A stretch of 35,492 nucleotides of DNA from Deltaproteobacteria bacterium (GCA_003973265.1 QNYZ01000107.1:1-35492), one strand, 5' to 3'; counted from the stretch's first letter, positions 23,450 to 33,208 are shown. Notes: a model not told the origin generated them from the sequence alone. Made by a program: numbers and translations.

Positions 23450-24843
23450 GACGTTCAATTTTGGTTGTTGACGATGAAACAGATATGCGTCAGCTGCTTA
23501 AACGCAGTCTTGAGCCCGATCTGGATTGCGAAGTTTCGACCGCATCATCCGGAGAGATGGGGCTGAAGATGCTTTCGAGTCAACCGTTTGATCTGGTTCT
23601 GGCTGATATCCGCATGCAGGCAATGGACGGGCTGGAGTTGCTGGAATTGATTAAGCGGGCCGATCCGGACCAGACCGTTGTGATGATTACCGGTTATGGC
23701 GGCGTTGAAATGGCGGTTGAGGCGATGAAGCGGGGCGCCTACGATTTTATTACCAAGCCCTTTGACCATGACGCCCTGTTGATGCGGCTTGACAAGGCGC
23801 TGGAGAGAAGTCGTTTAATCCGGGAAAACACGCGGCTTCAGGAGGCCTGTGGCGGTGACAACGATCTTTTTTACGGAATGGTCGGTAAATGCGGTGCAAT
23901 GCAACGGATTTTTGAGACGATTGAAATGGTGGCAAAAACCGAACTGACCGTTTTAATCACGGGGGAGTCCGGAACGGGCAAGGACCTGACGGCCCGTGCT
24001 ATTCACGCCTTGAGCCCGCGTAAAGATAACGCTTTTGTCGCCGTTAATTGCCCGACAGTTCCGGAACATATTCTTGAAAGCGAGCTGTTCGGTTATAAAA
24101 AAGGCGCTTTTACCCATGCATTCAGCAATAAGAACGGGTTGTTTCAAGAGGCGCATAAGGGGACGATCTTTCTCGATGAAATTGGCGATATCACGCCGAC
24201 CATTCAGACCAAATTATTGAGAGTTCTCCAGGAAAAAGAAATAAAACCGCTGGGAGATAATAAATCTATCCAGATAGACACCCGGATCATCGCGTCAACG
24301 AATCAGAACTTAAAAGAAAAAATGAAATCCGGTCAGTTCAGGGAAGATTTTTTCTACCGCCTCAATGTCCTTCCCATTGCCATGCCCGCCCTGCGAGAGC
24401 GAAAAAAGGATATTCCGCTGATTGCCAACTATTTATTAAAAAAACATGTGGCAAAGCTTCGACAACCGGAAAAGAAGTTATCACCCGAACTCTTGTCGCT
24501 GTTTCTTCGTTGCGACTGGGTGGGAAATATCCGGGAGATGGAGAATATCATTACGCAGGGGGTCTTATTTTCGCGGGGCAGAGAGATTCTTCCAAGCGAC
24601 GTGGGTATGGAAAAAGGGCGCTCCGAAGAATGTCTGGTGGAACTTGCCTGCCAGGAGTTACCCTATAAAAAAGCAAAGGAGGAGACGCTTCAGCAGTTTA
24701 ACCGCAAATATATTGGTCATCGGCTGACTGAAACAATGGGGAATGTGACCCAGGCGGCCAGAAATTGCGGGTTGGAACGCCAGGCGCTGCAGCAGATTAT
24801 GCGCCGGTATGGCATCAAAGCGGATCAATTTCGAAATAAATGA
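23446..24843 (+). CDS. NtrC-family sigma-54-dependent response regulator
   Basis: A 465-aa transcription activator. The receiver domain (1-120) has the acidic pair D9/D10, phosphorylation site D54 (VLADIRM) and K104. The AAA+ domain has Walker A ITGESGTGKD (173-180), the sigma-54 contact loop reading GAFTHA (220-225) where GAFTGA is usual, Walker B IFLDEIGD and the arginine-finger region FREDFFYRLNVLP. The C-terminal Fis-type helix-turn-helix (about 423-460) includes GNVTQAARNCGLERQALQQIMRRYG. It overlaps the kinase stop by four bases. The sigma-54 promoters at 9119, 17859 and 18239 are the obvious candidate targets. Confidence 0.96.
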   Translation: MRRSILVVDDETDMRQLLKRSLEPDLDCEVSTASSGEMGLKMLSSQPFDLVLADIRMQAMDGLELLELIKRADPDQTVVMITGYGGVEMAVEAMKRGAYDFITKPFDHDALLMRLDKALERSRLIRENTRLQEACGGDNDLFYGMVGKCGAMQRIFETIEMVAKTELTVLITGESGTGKDLTARAIHALSPRKDNAFVAVNCPTVPEHILESELFGYKKGAFTHAFSNKNGLFQEAHKGTIFLDEIGDITPTIQTKLLRVLQEKEIKPLGDNKSIQIDTRIIASTNQNLKEKMKSGQFREDFFYRLNVLPIAMPALRERKKDIPLIANYLLKKHVAKLRQPEKKLSPELLSLFLRCDWVGNIREMENIITQGVLFSRGREILPSDVGMEKGRSEECLVELACQELPYKKAKEETLQQFNRKYIGHRLTETMGNVTQAARNCGLERQALQQIMRRYGIKADQFRNK

Positions 24844-25077
24844 ATGGTGGTTCATATCGGAATGTACGCTTTATACGATCATCGGAATAATTGGCAACGA
24901 AACTTATAGCCGTTTATTGTATGTATTTACAAGCTATTTAAATTATTTTGTCAGACCGAATATTTTTCTTGACACCTCTTTACGGTTTCTATTAATAAAT
25001 GAATATCAATTCAATTTTTTCCAGCTCAACATAATGTCCCGGACATCCATCGGACTGATTTTACTAAGGAGGAAAGT
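24844..25077 (+). other. AT-rich promoter region of the beta-oxidation operon
   Basis: A 234-base spacer, notably AT-rich. It holds the candidate promoter described separately and a ribosome-binding site, AAGGAGG, eight bases before the ATG at 25078. There is no clear terminator for the regulator gene. Confidence 0.5.
24969..24996 (+). promoter_or_regulatory. Sigma-70-type promoter for the fad genes
   Basis: TTGACA at 24969-24974 with ATTAAT at 24991-24996 (16-base spacer, four of six matches). The -35 box is perfect; the exact -10 box is uncertain within the TATTAATAAA run. Confidence 0.45.
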
Positions 25078-27486
25078 ATGAAACGAATGATAAAAACAGC
25101 CGGCGTTATCGGCTCGGGGATCATGGGCGGAGGAATTGCGGCACTGTTAGCCAGCGCCGGGATTCGGACACTCCTTTTGGATATCGTTCCTCCAGGTCTT
25201 CCGGCCGGTCCGGATACCGACAAGAAAGCGCGCAACCAGATTGTCCAGGCCGGGTTGGATGCGGTGCTCAATGCCCGGCCGGCCCTGTTGATGCAAAAAA
25301 AAGATGCTGCCCGGATTCAGATCGGTAACCTTGAAGATGACTTTGAGCGCCTGGCCGACTGCGACTGGATTGTCGAGGTCGTGGTGGAAAACCTGGGCGT
25401 CAAGCAGGGCCTGCTTGAACGGCTGGAAGCGGTCCGAAAACCGGGGGCGATCGTCTCTTCGAATACATCGGGGATTCCCCTGGCAAAGATGTCTGCCGGC
25501 CGGAGTGATGATTTCCGAAAACATTTTTTAGGCACCCATTTTTTTAATCCAGTCCGGTATATGAAATTACTGGAGATTATTCCCGGCGAAGAAACCCTGC
25601 CGGAAATCATTTCGTTCATGGCGGCGTTTGGTGAAAAACGGCTGGGCAAGGGAATTGTCATGGCCAAGGATACGCCCAATTTTGTGGGCAACCGGATCGG
25701 TGTCCAGGGAATTGTCCGGGCGATGCAGCTGATGGTGGCAGACGGGCTCACGATTCCCGAGGTGGATACCCTGTTCGGCCCGGCGATGGGGCGTCCCAAA
25801 ACCGGCTTTTTCAAAACGGCTGACCTGGTCGGGCTGGATACACTGGTCCATGTGGCCGAGAATACGTTTGAGCTGGTTCCGGATGATGAACGGAGGGATT
25901 CATTTAAAGTTCCCGAATTTATCAATGCGATGGTCCAGAAGAAATTGCTGGGAAAAAAAACCAAGTCCGGGTTCTATAAAAAGGATTTAACACCGGAATG
26001 GAAAACGATCCGCAAGGTGATTAACCCGCAAACTCTCGAATATGAAGAATATCAGTGGCCGAGTTTTCCCTGCCTTGAGGCAGCCAAAAAAGCAAAAACC
26101 CTGCCTGAAAAAATCAAAGCGATTGTTTATGCGGATGATAAGGGCGGCCAATATGCCTGGAAGGCGCTTGCTGAAAACCTGATTTACGCCGCCAACCGGA
26201 TTCCCGAAATTGCCGATACGATTGTTGAAATTGATAATGCCATGAAATGGGGCTTTAATTTTACACTGGGGCCCTTTGAAACCTGGGATGCCATCGGTGT
26301 CGCACGCAGCGTAGCCAAAATGGAAGCCGACGGCCTGGTCGTCCCGGCGCCGGTCAAGAAGATGCTGGCGGCCGGACACGCCACGTTTTACAAGAACGAA
26401 AACGGGCAGACCCTGTATTACGATTTTGCAGCCGGTGCCTATCAACCCGTGGCGGTGAGCGCTGCGGCGGTTTCGCTCCATTCCTTAAAAGCCTCCGGCA
26501 AGGTGGTTAAATCCTGCCCGTCGGCATCGCTGGTGGACTTGGGCGATGATGTCTTCTGCGTTGAATTTCACACCAAGATGAACGCCATTAACGGTGAAAT
26601 CATCGATTTCATGGCGGACGGTATCGATTATATTGAAAAAAACGGAATCGGACTGGTGATTGGAAACCAGGCCGGCGGGATGCCCGGCGCATTTTCGGCC
26701 GGTGGCGATTTGAAGTTTATGGGAGAACTGGCCCGGTCTAAAAAATGGGCCGAGATGGAATCGTTTCTGGAAAAAGCCCAACAGGGCCTGCAACGGGCGC
26801 GATACGCATCCCTGCCGGTGGTGGCGGCCCCTTATGGGCTGACCCTGGGCGGGGGGTGTGAAATCTGCCTGGGGGCGGCGGATATGATCGTCGCCCATGC
26901 CGAATTATACATGGGGCTGGTGGAGATCGGTGTGGGATTGCTGCCGGCCGGCGGGGGATGTCTTAATCTGTGGAAGAAAATGACGCAGCATATCCCGGCT
27001 CCGGTGAAGCTTGCCGACCTTGCACCTTTTTTTCTGCCCACGTTCATGAATATTGCCATGGCCAGGGTATCCACGTCGGCGGCTGACGCGGGTGCCAATG
27101 GATTTCTCGGGCCGGTTGACCGGATTATATTCAATCGGGACTATCTGATTGGAGAGGCCAAAAAAGAAGTGCTTAAAATGGTTGATGACGGATATGTACC
27201 ACCCGTGAAGAAACCGATCCGGGTAATGGGCACCGTGGCCCAGGGAATGGTCAACGCGGAGCTGCACAACATGAAAGAGGCCGGATTTGTTTCCGCGCAT
27301 GACATGCTGCTGGCCCGGCGGATCGCATTTGTGATCAGCGGCGGCGATGTGCGTGCCAATGCCAGGATTGACGAAGATGTTATTCTGAAACTGGAGCGCG
27401 AGGCGTTTATCGATTTCTGGAAAGAAGAAAAAACCGTGGCCCGTGTCGAGCATATGCTCAAAACCGGCAAGCCGCTTCGGAATTAA
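25078..27486 (+). CDS. 3-hydroxyacyl-CoA dehydrogenase / enoyl-CoA hydratase fusion, FadN-like
   Basis: An 802-aa bifunctional beta-oxidation enzyme. The dehydrogenase comes first: NAD fold GVIGSGIMGGGIAALLASAG (9-28), SSNTSGIPL, GTHFFNPVRYMKLLEIIPG with the catalytic-region His, and the helical 3HCDH domains to about 430. The enoyl-CoA hydratase/isomerase part follows (about 480-690) with the oxyanion-hole segment FSAGGDLKFM near 541 and LTLGGGCEICLGAADMIVAHAELYMGL near 590. This dehydrogenase-first order is that of Bacillus FadN, opposite to E. coli FadB. AAGGAGG precedes the start. It pairs with the thiolase 16 bases downstream, giving hydration, oxidation and cleavage of acyl-CoA in one operon. 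Confidence 0.94.
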   Translation: MKRMIKTAGVIGSGIMGGGIAALLASAGIRTLLLDIVPPGLPAGPDTDKKARNQIVQAGLDAVLNARPALLMQKKDAARIQIGNLEDDFERLADCDWIVEVVVENLGVKQGLLERLEAVRKPGAIVSSNTSGIPLAKMSAGRSDDFRKHFLGTHFFNPVRYMKLLEIIPGEETLPEIISFMAAFGEKRLGKGIVMAKDTPNFVGNRIGVQGIVRAMQLMVADGLTIPEVDTLFGPAMGRPKTGFFKTADLVGLDTLVHVAENTFELVPDDERRDSFKVPEFINAMVQKKLLGKKTKSGFYKKDLTPEWKTIRKVINPQTLEYEEYQWPSFPCLEAAKKAKTLPEKIKAIVYADDKGGQYAWKALAENLIYAANRIPEIADTIVEIDNAMKWGFNFTLGPFETWDAIGVARSVAKMEADGLVVPAPVKKMLAAGHATFYKNENGQTLYYDFAAGAYQPVAVSAAAVSLHSLKASGKVVKSCPSASLVDLGDDVFCVEFHTKMNAINGEIIDFMADGIDYIEKNGIGLVIGNQAGGMPGAFSAGGDLKFMGELARSKKWAEMESFLEKAQQGLQRARYASLPVVAAPYGLTLGGGCEICLGAADMIVAHAELYMGLVEIGVGLLPAGGGCLNLWKKMTQHIPAPVKLADLAPFFLPTFMNIAMARVSTSAADAGANGFLGPVDRIIFNRDYLIGEAKKEVLKMVDDGYVPPVKKPIRVMGTVAQGMVNAELHNMKEAGFVSAHDMLLARRIAFVISGGDVRANARIDEDVILKLEREAFIDFWKEEKTVARVEHMLKTGKPLRN

Positions 27487-27502
27487 AAAGGAGGATACCC
27501 CC

Positions 27503-28684
27503 ATGAGAGATGCCTATATCGTCACATCCGTGAGAACTCCCGGATGCAAGCGAATAAAAGGAGCATTCAGCGAAACCCGGCCCGAGGATCTGATATCGTT
27601 TATTCTTGATGCAGCGGTTAAGAAAACGCCGGCACTGGAAAAAAAAGAGGTAGAAGATATCATGGTCGGCTGTGCGTTCCCCGAGGCGGAACAGGGCATG
27701 AATATTGGCCGGGTGGCCGCCCTGATGGCCGGGTTTCCCGTGGAGGTGACCGGGGCCACGATCAACCGTTTCTGTTCATCCGGGCTGGAAGCCATTGTCC
27801 AGGCCTCTTTGCGGGTGATGGCCGGCTGGTCGGAGGTGACCATCGGCGCCGGCGTGGAATCCATGACCTATGTTCCCCTGGGTGGGCACATGCCCCGGCC
27901 GCATCCCGAATGGACCAGGGAACATGCGGATCTTTACACATCGATGGGAATCACGGCGGAAAATGTGGCCAGGCGCTATGATGTCTCCCGGGCGGATCAG
28001 GATGCCTTTGCTGCGCAATCCCAGATGAGAGCGGCAAAGGCACGTAAAGAGGGGCTGTTTGCTGAGCTTGTTCCTACACCGGCCGTCCGGTATGTGCTGC
28101 AGGATAGCGGCACGTATCAAAAAGAAACGGTATTGCAGAAAGTTGATGACGGGATCCGCGACAATACCACTGTCGAGGGCCTGGCCAAACTGAACCCGGC
28201 CTTTGCCGCGGGGGGAACCGTCACGGCCGGTAATTCGTCCCAGACGACGGACGGCGCAGCCGCCACGGTGATAATGAGCAGGGAAAAAGTTGATGCCCTG
28301 GGCCTGACCCCGGTTGCCCGGCTAAAATGTTATACAACCGTCGGATGCCAGCCGGACGAAATGGGTGTGGGGCCCAAATACGCCATTCCCAAGGTCCTGA
28401 AAATGGCCGGGGTTGACATTGCGGATGTGGGACTGTTCGAGATTAATGAGGCATTTGCATCTCAAGCCCTTCATTGCATCCGGGCGCTTGGACTTGAAAA
28501 TGACATGGATAAAATAAATATTAACGGCGGTGCCATTGCACTGGGACACCCCCTGGGATGTACCGGTGCCAAGCTGGCCGCGACGCTGCTGGCCAACATG
28601 AAAAGAAAAGGGGTTCGATACGGCGTTGAGTCCATGTGTATCGGCGGCGGAATGGGAGCGGCCGCCCTGTTCGAGCTGTGTTAG
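27503..28684 (+). CDS. fadA: Acetyl-CoA acyltransferase (thiolase)
   Basis: A 393-aa thiolase for the last step of beta-oxidation. Nucleophile C91 lies in INRFCSSGLEA, H349 in GGAIALGHPLGCTGAK and C379 in MCIGGGMGAA, so the catalytic set is complete. The NEAFA motif is also present. The ATG at 27503 has AAGGAGG upstream and begins the usual MRDAYIVTSVRTP; an upstream in-frame start overlapping the previous gene is rejected. It is cotranscribed with the FadN-like gene. Chain-length preference cannot be told. Confidence 0.95.
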   Translation: MRDAYIVTSVRTPGCKRIKGAFSETRPEDLISFILDAAVKKTPALEKKEVEDIMVGCAFPEAEQGMNIGRVAALMAGFPVEVTGATINRFCSSGLEAIVQASLRVMAGWSEVTIGAGVESMTYVPLGGHMPRPHPEWTREHADLYTSMGITAENVARRYDVSRADQDAFAAQSQMRAAKARKEGLFAELVPTPAVRYVLQDSGTYQKETVLQKVDDGIRDNTTVEGLAKLNPAFAAGGTVTAGNSSQTTDGAAATVIMSREKVDALGLTPVARLKCYTTVGCQPDEMGVGPKYAIPKVLKMAGVDIADVGLFEINEAFASQALHCIRALGLENDMDKININGGAIALGHPLGCTGAKLAATLLANMKRKGVRYGVESMCIGGGMGAAALFELC

Positions 28685-28765
28685 ACTGGGCAGGCAATGA
28701 AAACAGAAAGGAACCAATTTGCTGTCAACCGGAAGATACGATGAAAAGAGGATAGACATACAATC

Positions 28766-30673
28766 ATGAAACGCGACTTTTCCTTTCTGCTTTTGACGAT
28801 CTTTGTTTTGGGCTACCTGATATCCTGTGCCCCCAGGCCGGTCGGGCCGGTTCCGGTGGTGGTACCCCTGCCCGTTAAATCTGAAATGGTTTCGGAAGAT
28901 ACGCTGTTAAGAGATGCCCGCAGCGCCCTGGAGGCCCGGGATGATTACCGGGCATATCAGCTGTTTGGTGAATACCTGTCGCGGTTTCCCAATGGTGCCC
29001 GTATTCCCGAAGTATTGATGCAGCGGGGTATGCTGGCCGAAAGCTTTAATGACCTGGATCATGCCAGCGCTGATTATCAGCGAATCATCAGCGAGTATCC
29101 GCACAGTATATGGGCCGCAGAGAGCCATTTGAAGATGCTGGCGGTATTGTCGAGACAGCAGGCCTACGACAAGATAATTGAAAAAGCCCCGATGGCCCTG
29201 TCCGCTGTCCAGACACCTTCCAAACAGATACAGGTGTATCAATGGCTGGGTGATGCATACCTCGCCAAGGAGAATTATCCCGAAGCGATATTTGCATATG
29301 CGAAAGCCTATGACCTTGCATCCAGTGAAGCCCAGGCCTCCGACGAATTAAAGACCGGCATCAATGAAAAAATGGAGTCGGCCGTCGACCCGTTGGATAG
29401 AGCCGACCTGGAATCGATCGTCTCCCGGATGGATCCGGGACCGGCGAAAGGTAACCTTTTGTTCCTTTTGGGAAACCGGCTGATGGCGGCAGAACAATAT
29501 GTGGATGCACAACGGGTTTTTTCCGATTTTGTTGAAACCTGTCCGGATGATTCACGGGTGATGTCGGTCCGGGAGACGATTGCGGATCTTGAAAACATGG
29601 CCGTGGGCGAAAGAACCATCGGTTGCCTCCTCCCCCTGACCGGCCCGTACAGCCAGTTCGGACTTCAGGCCCTGAACGGTGTTGAGTTTGCGTTGAATCA
29701 ATTCACGGCCGATGACCAGAATGCGCCGGTACGGATAATTGTTAAGGATACCGGGGCAGATCCTCAGAAGGCCCTGGCTGCTTTCTGGGAGCTGGCCAAT
29801 GCCGATGTAACGGCGATTATCGGCCCCATGGTGACCGCCGGGCTGATTGCTGAAAAGGCCCAGGAACTGGGCATTCCCATGATTGCCATGACGCAGAAAG
29901 ACGGCGTTCCCCAAAGTGGCGATTATATTTTTCGCAACTTCATTACGCCGCGGATTCAAACCAGCGCCCTGGCCGATTATGCGGTGAACACGCTGGGCGT
30001 GACGCGGTTTGCCATTTTATATCCGGCAGAGAAATACGGGATTACCTTCATGCATCAATTCTGGGATCAGGCCATTTCCCATGGCGGCAAATTGACCAAG
30101 GTGGAGGCATACGAGCCCGGCCAGACCGATTTTGCCGATGTCATCAAAAAACTGATCAAGCGGTATAAAACGCCCAAGGCAAAAGATACCCAGCCGGTCA
30201 TTGATTTTGAAGCGATATTTATCCCGGATGGATCAAAAGAAGCCGGGCTGCTCATTCCCCAGCTGGCCTTTCATGATATCCGGAACGTTTATCTGCTGGG
30301 AACCAACCGGTGGTATTCTCCTGCCCTCATCAACATGGCGAAATCATTTGTCCAGGGCGGGATACTGCCAGTTGGATTCTTTCCGGATTCCGTTTCGCCG
30401 GCAGTGGCTGAATTTGTCAGCCGGTTTGAAAACGATTTTGGCCAGAAACCCGGTTTTATCGAAGCGGTGGCCTACGACACGGCCATGATTCTTTTTCAGG
30501 TCATGGGGCAGCCCGGTATGTCGTATCGCAGCGCTATCCGGGATTCACTGCTATCTGTATCCTCATATCCAGGGCTTACCGGCCTGACAACTTTTCGTGA
30601 AGACGGAGATGTGGAAAAACAGATCGATCTGCTCAAGATAATCGATGATCGGTTTGTCGAGCTGGCGCGATAA
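28766..30673 (+). CDS. Lipoprotein with repeat domain and periplasmic-binding domain (LpoA/LppC-like)
   Basis: A 635-aa exported lipoprotein: signal peptide with lipobox LISC, lipidated Cys at residue 21. Residues about 45-270 form helical tetratricopeptide-like repeats (DDYRAYQLFGEYLSRFPNG, ENYPEAIFAYAKAYDLA). From about 285 (TIGCLLPLTGPYSQFGLQALNGVEFALNQF) it is a type 1 periplasmic-binding fold related to branched-chain amino acid receptors. The same two-part layout occurs in LpoA, the outer-membrane activator of a penicillin-binding protein, but also in other uncharacterised proteins of this phylum. There is no neighbouring ABC transporter, which argues against a transport receptor. The ribosome-binding site is weak (GAGGA about 13 bases upstream). 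Confidence 0.82.
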   Translation: MKRDFSFLLLTIFVLGYLISCAPRPVGPVPVVVPLPVKSEMVSEDTLLRDARSALEARDDYRAYQLFGEYLSRFPNGARIPEVLMQRGMLAESFNDLDHASADYQRIISEYPHSIWAAESHLKMLAVLSRQQAYDKIIEKAPMALSAVQTPSKQIQVYQWLGDAYLAKENYPEAIFAYAKAYDLASSEAQASDELKTGINEKMESAVDPLDRADLESIVSRMDPGPAKGNLLFLLGNRLMAAEQYVDAQRVFSDFVETCPDDSRVMSVRETIADLENMAVGERTIGCLLPLTGPYSQFGLQALNGVEFALNQFTADDQNAPVRIIVKDTGADPQKALAAFWELANADVTAIIGPMVTAGLIAEKAQELGIPMIAMTQKDGVPQSGDYIFRNFITPRIQTSALADYAVNTLGVTRFAILYPAEKYGITFMHQFWDQAISHGGKLTKVEAYEPGQTDFADVIKKLIKRYKTPKAKDTQPVIDFEAIFIPDGSKEAGLLIPQLAFHDIRNVYLLGTNRWYSPALINMAKSFVQGGILPVGFFPDSVSPAVAEFVSRFENDFGQKPGFIEAVAYDTAMILFQVMGQPGMSYRSAIRDSLLSVSSYPGLTGLTTFREDGDVEKQIDLLKIIDDRFVELAR

Positions 30674-30766
30674 AACGAAAACGCGGAAAATTTGAAAAGC
30701 GTGGAAGCGGTCGCGTTTAAACACTTTTCGATTCCTGGTTTCTTCCGCTTTCCCTTCTCCCGACCT

Positions 30767-32095
30767 TTATGCCCTTTTCAATGTCCCCTGTCCGGTGGCG
30801 GCCAGTACGCCGCGCCATAACCCGCTCTGGGGATTGACCTGCTTGCGCTTTCCAGCCGACAATTTCATTGGGACATGGACAAAATGGTTGTTCCAGTGCC
30901 CGATCAACACCTTGGTTTTTCCGGCCATGGCAGCATGGACGGCATTGCGCCCCAGGAAATTGCAAAAGACCTGGTCATTGGCATTGGCCGGCAGGCTGCG
31001 GATAATATAGCTGGGGTCGATATATTTAATGGTGACATCGATTCCCCTGTCCTTGAAATGGCGGGCCATCCGGTTCTTCAGGTACCGGCCGATGTCTTTC
31101 AGACGGATATTTCCCGATTTGTCTTCACTGTTCTTTTCATCCGTAAAAAATTTCTGGCCGGCACCCTCGGCAACCACAATTACGGCATGACGACGAAGAG
31201 CCAGCCTTTTCTCAAGCTTATCAAAGAGACCACCGGGACCTTCCAGGTCGAAATCAACTTCCGGGATCAGTACGAAATTAACGTCCTGTTCTGCAAGTGT
31301 CGCCGTGGCGGCGATAAAACCCGAATGCCGGCCCATTAATTTAATCAGTCCGATACCGTTCGGGTATCCAACGGCCTCGTTGTGTGCGGCCCGTATGGCC
31401 TGGGTGGCCACATCCACAGCCGTGTCAAATCCAAAGGATCGTGAGACCATGTGGATATCGTTATCGATGGTTTTCGGAATTCCCACCACGCTGATTTTCA
31501 GGCCGCGGGATAAAACCGCGTCGGCGATCTTCGTGGCGGCGACCAGCGTTCCGTCTCCACCGACCATAAAGAGTGCGCCGATTCCCAGCCGCTCGAGGCA
31601 GTCGACGATGGCCTCCGGATCCTGGTCTCCGCGGGATGAACCGAGGGCCGTGCCGCCTTTTTTCATGATATCGCCCACGAATGCGGGGGAAAGGTCCATG
31701 ATATCGTGGTGATATTTAGCAATAAAGCCCTGCAGACCATGCCGGATACCGTAAATGTGGCGGACACCGTATCCATAGTATAATTCGAATACCACAGAAC
31801 GGATAATGGCATTTAACCCCGGGCAGATCCCGCCACAGGTAACAATGGCACACCTGATTTTACAGGGGTCAAAGTAAAGCCGGCGCCGGGGGCCGGCGTA
31901 TTCGAGTGCCGGCAGTGATTTTCCCTGCCGGAACGCTTTTGCGATCCGCGTGGAATCGATATCGATTAGCACCCGGTCGGTCTCCGTTGTGAAACATTCC
32001 CCGTCTTTTTCGAACCGGCTGACCATCGGTGAATCGATGCCTGCCGGTCCCAGGGTTTTAATCGTGGTGTCAATGGCGTCAGTGTCTGTTATCAT
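30767..32095 (-). CDS. pfkA: 6-phosphofructokinase (ATP-type motifs)
   Basis: A 442-aa phosphofructokinase of the long clade related to plant and spirochaete enzymes. Key motifs are CGGICPGLNAIIRSVV, VGGDGTLVAATKIA (the Gly after the Asp suggests ATP over pyrophosphate), GIPKTIDNDIHMVSRSFGFDTA with the catalytic Asp, and LMGRHSGFIAA. It catalyses phosphorylation of fructose 6-phosphate in the cytoplasm. It starts at ATG 32095, 32 bases downstream of the kdsD-like gene, so both are probably one transcript. Phosphoryl-donor choice is an inference from the motif and should be held loosely. Confidence 0.9.
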   Translation of the reverse strand: MITDTDAIDTTIKTLGPAGIDSPMVSRFEKDGECFTTETDRVLIDIDSTRIAKAFRQGKSLPALEYAGPRRRLYFDPCKIRCAIVTCGGICPGLNAIIRSVVFELYYGYGVRHIYGIRHGLQGFIAKYHHDIMDLSPAFVGDIMKKGGTALGSSRGDQDPEAIVDCLERLGIGALFMVGGDGTLVAATKIADAVLSRGLKISVVGIPKTIDNDIHMVSRSFGFDTAVDVATQAIRAAHNEAVGYPNGIGLIKLMGRHSGFIAATATLAEQDVNFVLIPEVDFDLEGPGGLFDKLEKRLALRRHAVIVVAEGAGQKFFTDEKNSEDKSGNIRLKDIGRYLKNRMARHFKDRGIDVTIKYIDPSYIIRSLPANANDQVFCNFLGRNAVHAAMAGKTKVLIGHWNNHFVHVPMKLSAGKRKQVNPQSGLWRGVLAATGQGTLKRA

Positions 32096-32127
32096 GGCTG
32101 GATATTCACCATCCTTGAAATGGGTTA

Positions 32128-33132
32128 TTATTCGGTGCCGGACCAGTGATCCGGCGGGTCTGAATTGAACCGGAATTTTCCTTTACCTAAAATATCGTGA
32201 AGGTGGACAACGCCCTGGAGGGTCCCTTTTCGGTCAACAACCGGCAAGACGGTGATCTGGTGGGTTTCCATCAGGTAGAGGGCGTCGTACACGGCCGTTT
32301 CCGGAACCACCGAGCGCGGGGCAGGGGTCATGACTTCATCCACATGGGCCGTATCCATATCTATTTTTTTTACCAGCATTCGCCGGATATCGCCATCGGT
32401 GATGATGCCGATCAGCCGGTGGTTATCCACGGTGACCAGCGTGACGCCCAATCTACCGGATTCCATGCTCTGGAGGGCATCGACCATCGAGGCACCGGCT
32501 GAGACGATGGGAAGATGCGCGCCGGTGATCATGATATCGCCAATTCGGCCGGCCAGTCGCTGCCCCAGATGGCCCCCCGGATGAATTTTTTTAAAGTCGC
32601 TGGATTTAAACCGGTGTTTGTTAATCAGTACCACGGCCAGCGCATCGCCCATGGCCAGCATGGCGGTGGTACTGGTGGTGGGCGCAAGACCCATGGGGCA
32701 GGCCTCCCTGGCCACGCTGACATCAATGACAATATCACTGGATTCAGCCAGTGTTGAATCGACAGGATGGCCGGTGAAGGCAATAACCGGACAGCCCAGT
32801 CGGCAGATACTCGGGAGGAGTATATTTAATTCATCGGTTTCACCACTATAGGAGAGCGCCAGAAAAACGTCATCCGGCGCCACCTGGCCCAGATCGCCGT
32901 GCATGGCTTCCACCGGGTGAAGAAACAGGCTGCGGGTACCGGTACTGTTTAATGTGGCGACGATTTTCTGCCCGACGATGCCGGATTTCCCGATCCCGCT
33001 GACAATAAGCCTGCCGCTGCACTGAAAAATCTGTTCCACCATCTGTTCAAAACGATGGTCGATGCGGGCGGAAAGGGCGTGTATGGCCTCTGCCTCAATC
33101 TCGAGTACTTTTCGGGCTTCTTCGATGGTCAT
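32128..33132 (-). CDS. kdsD: Arabinose-5-phosphate isomerase
   Basis: A 334-aa enzyme that converts ribulose 5-phosphate to arabinose 5-phosphate, the first step of KDO synthesis for lipopolysaccharide. The N-terminal SIS domain has SGIGKSGIVGQKIVATLNSTGT and FLHPVEAMHGDLGQV, followed by LALSYSGET. Two CBS domains follow (about 205-260 and 275-325; GRLGVTLVTVDNHRLIGIITDGDIRR, then ETHQITVLPVVDRKGTLQGVVHLHDIL). The start at 33132 fits the family (EEARKVLEIEAEAI), but no clear Shine-Dalgarno is present. It implies a Gram-negative outer membrane. Confidence 0.94.
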   Translation of the reverse strand: MTIEEARKVLEIEAEAIHALSARIDHRFEQMVEQIFQCSGRLIVSGIGKSGIVGQKIVATLNSTGTRSLFLHPVEAMHGDLGQVAPDDVFLALSYSGETDELNILLPSICRLGCPVIAFTGHPVDSTLAESSDIVIDVSVAREACPMGLAPTTSTTAMLAMGDALAVVLINKHRFKSSDFKKIHPGGHLGQRLAGRIGDIMITGAHLPIVSAGASMVDALQSMESGRLGVTLVTVDNHRLIGIITDGDIRRMLVKKIDMDTAHVDEVMTPAPRSVVPETAVYDALYLMETHQITVLPVVDRKGTLQGVVHLHDILGKGKFRFNSDPPDHWSGTE

Positions 33133-33179
33133 CGGTCGATTTTCACATTTTTTAATTTTATTGAAATATTAGACGATCG

Positions 33180-33208
33180 TTGACATTTACCGGACGGGTC
33201 TTTACAAC
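33180..33208 (+). promoter_or_regulatory. Sigma-70-type promoter for the AEC transporter and truA
   Basis: TTGACA at 33180-33185, a 17-base spacer and TACAAC at 33203-33208 (four of six). It would start transcription near 33215, about 55 bases before the ATG at 33271. Confidence 0.5.

Noticed and set aside
24891..24911. TTGGCAACG followed by TATAGCC, resembling a sigma-54 promoter upstream of the fad operon
   Set aside because: The GG-GC spacing is 13 and not 10 bases, and TTGC is absent.
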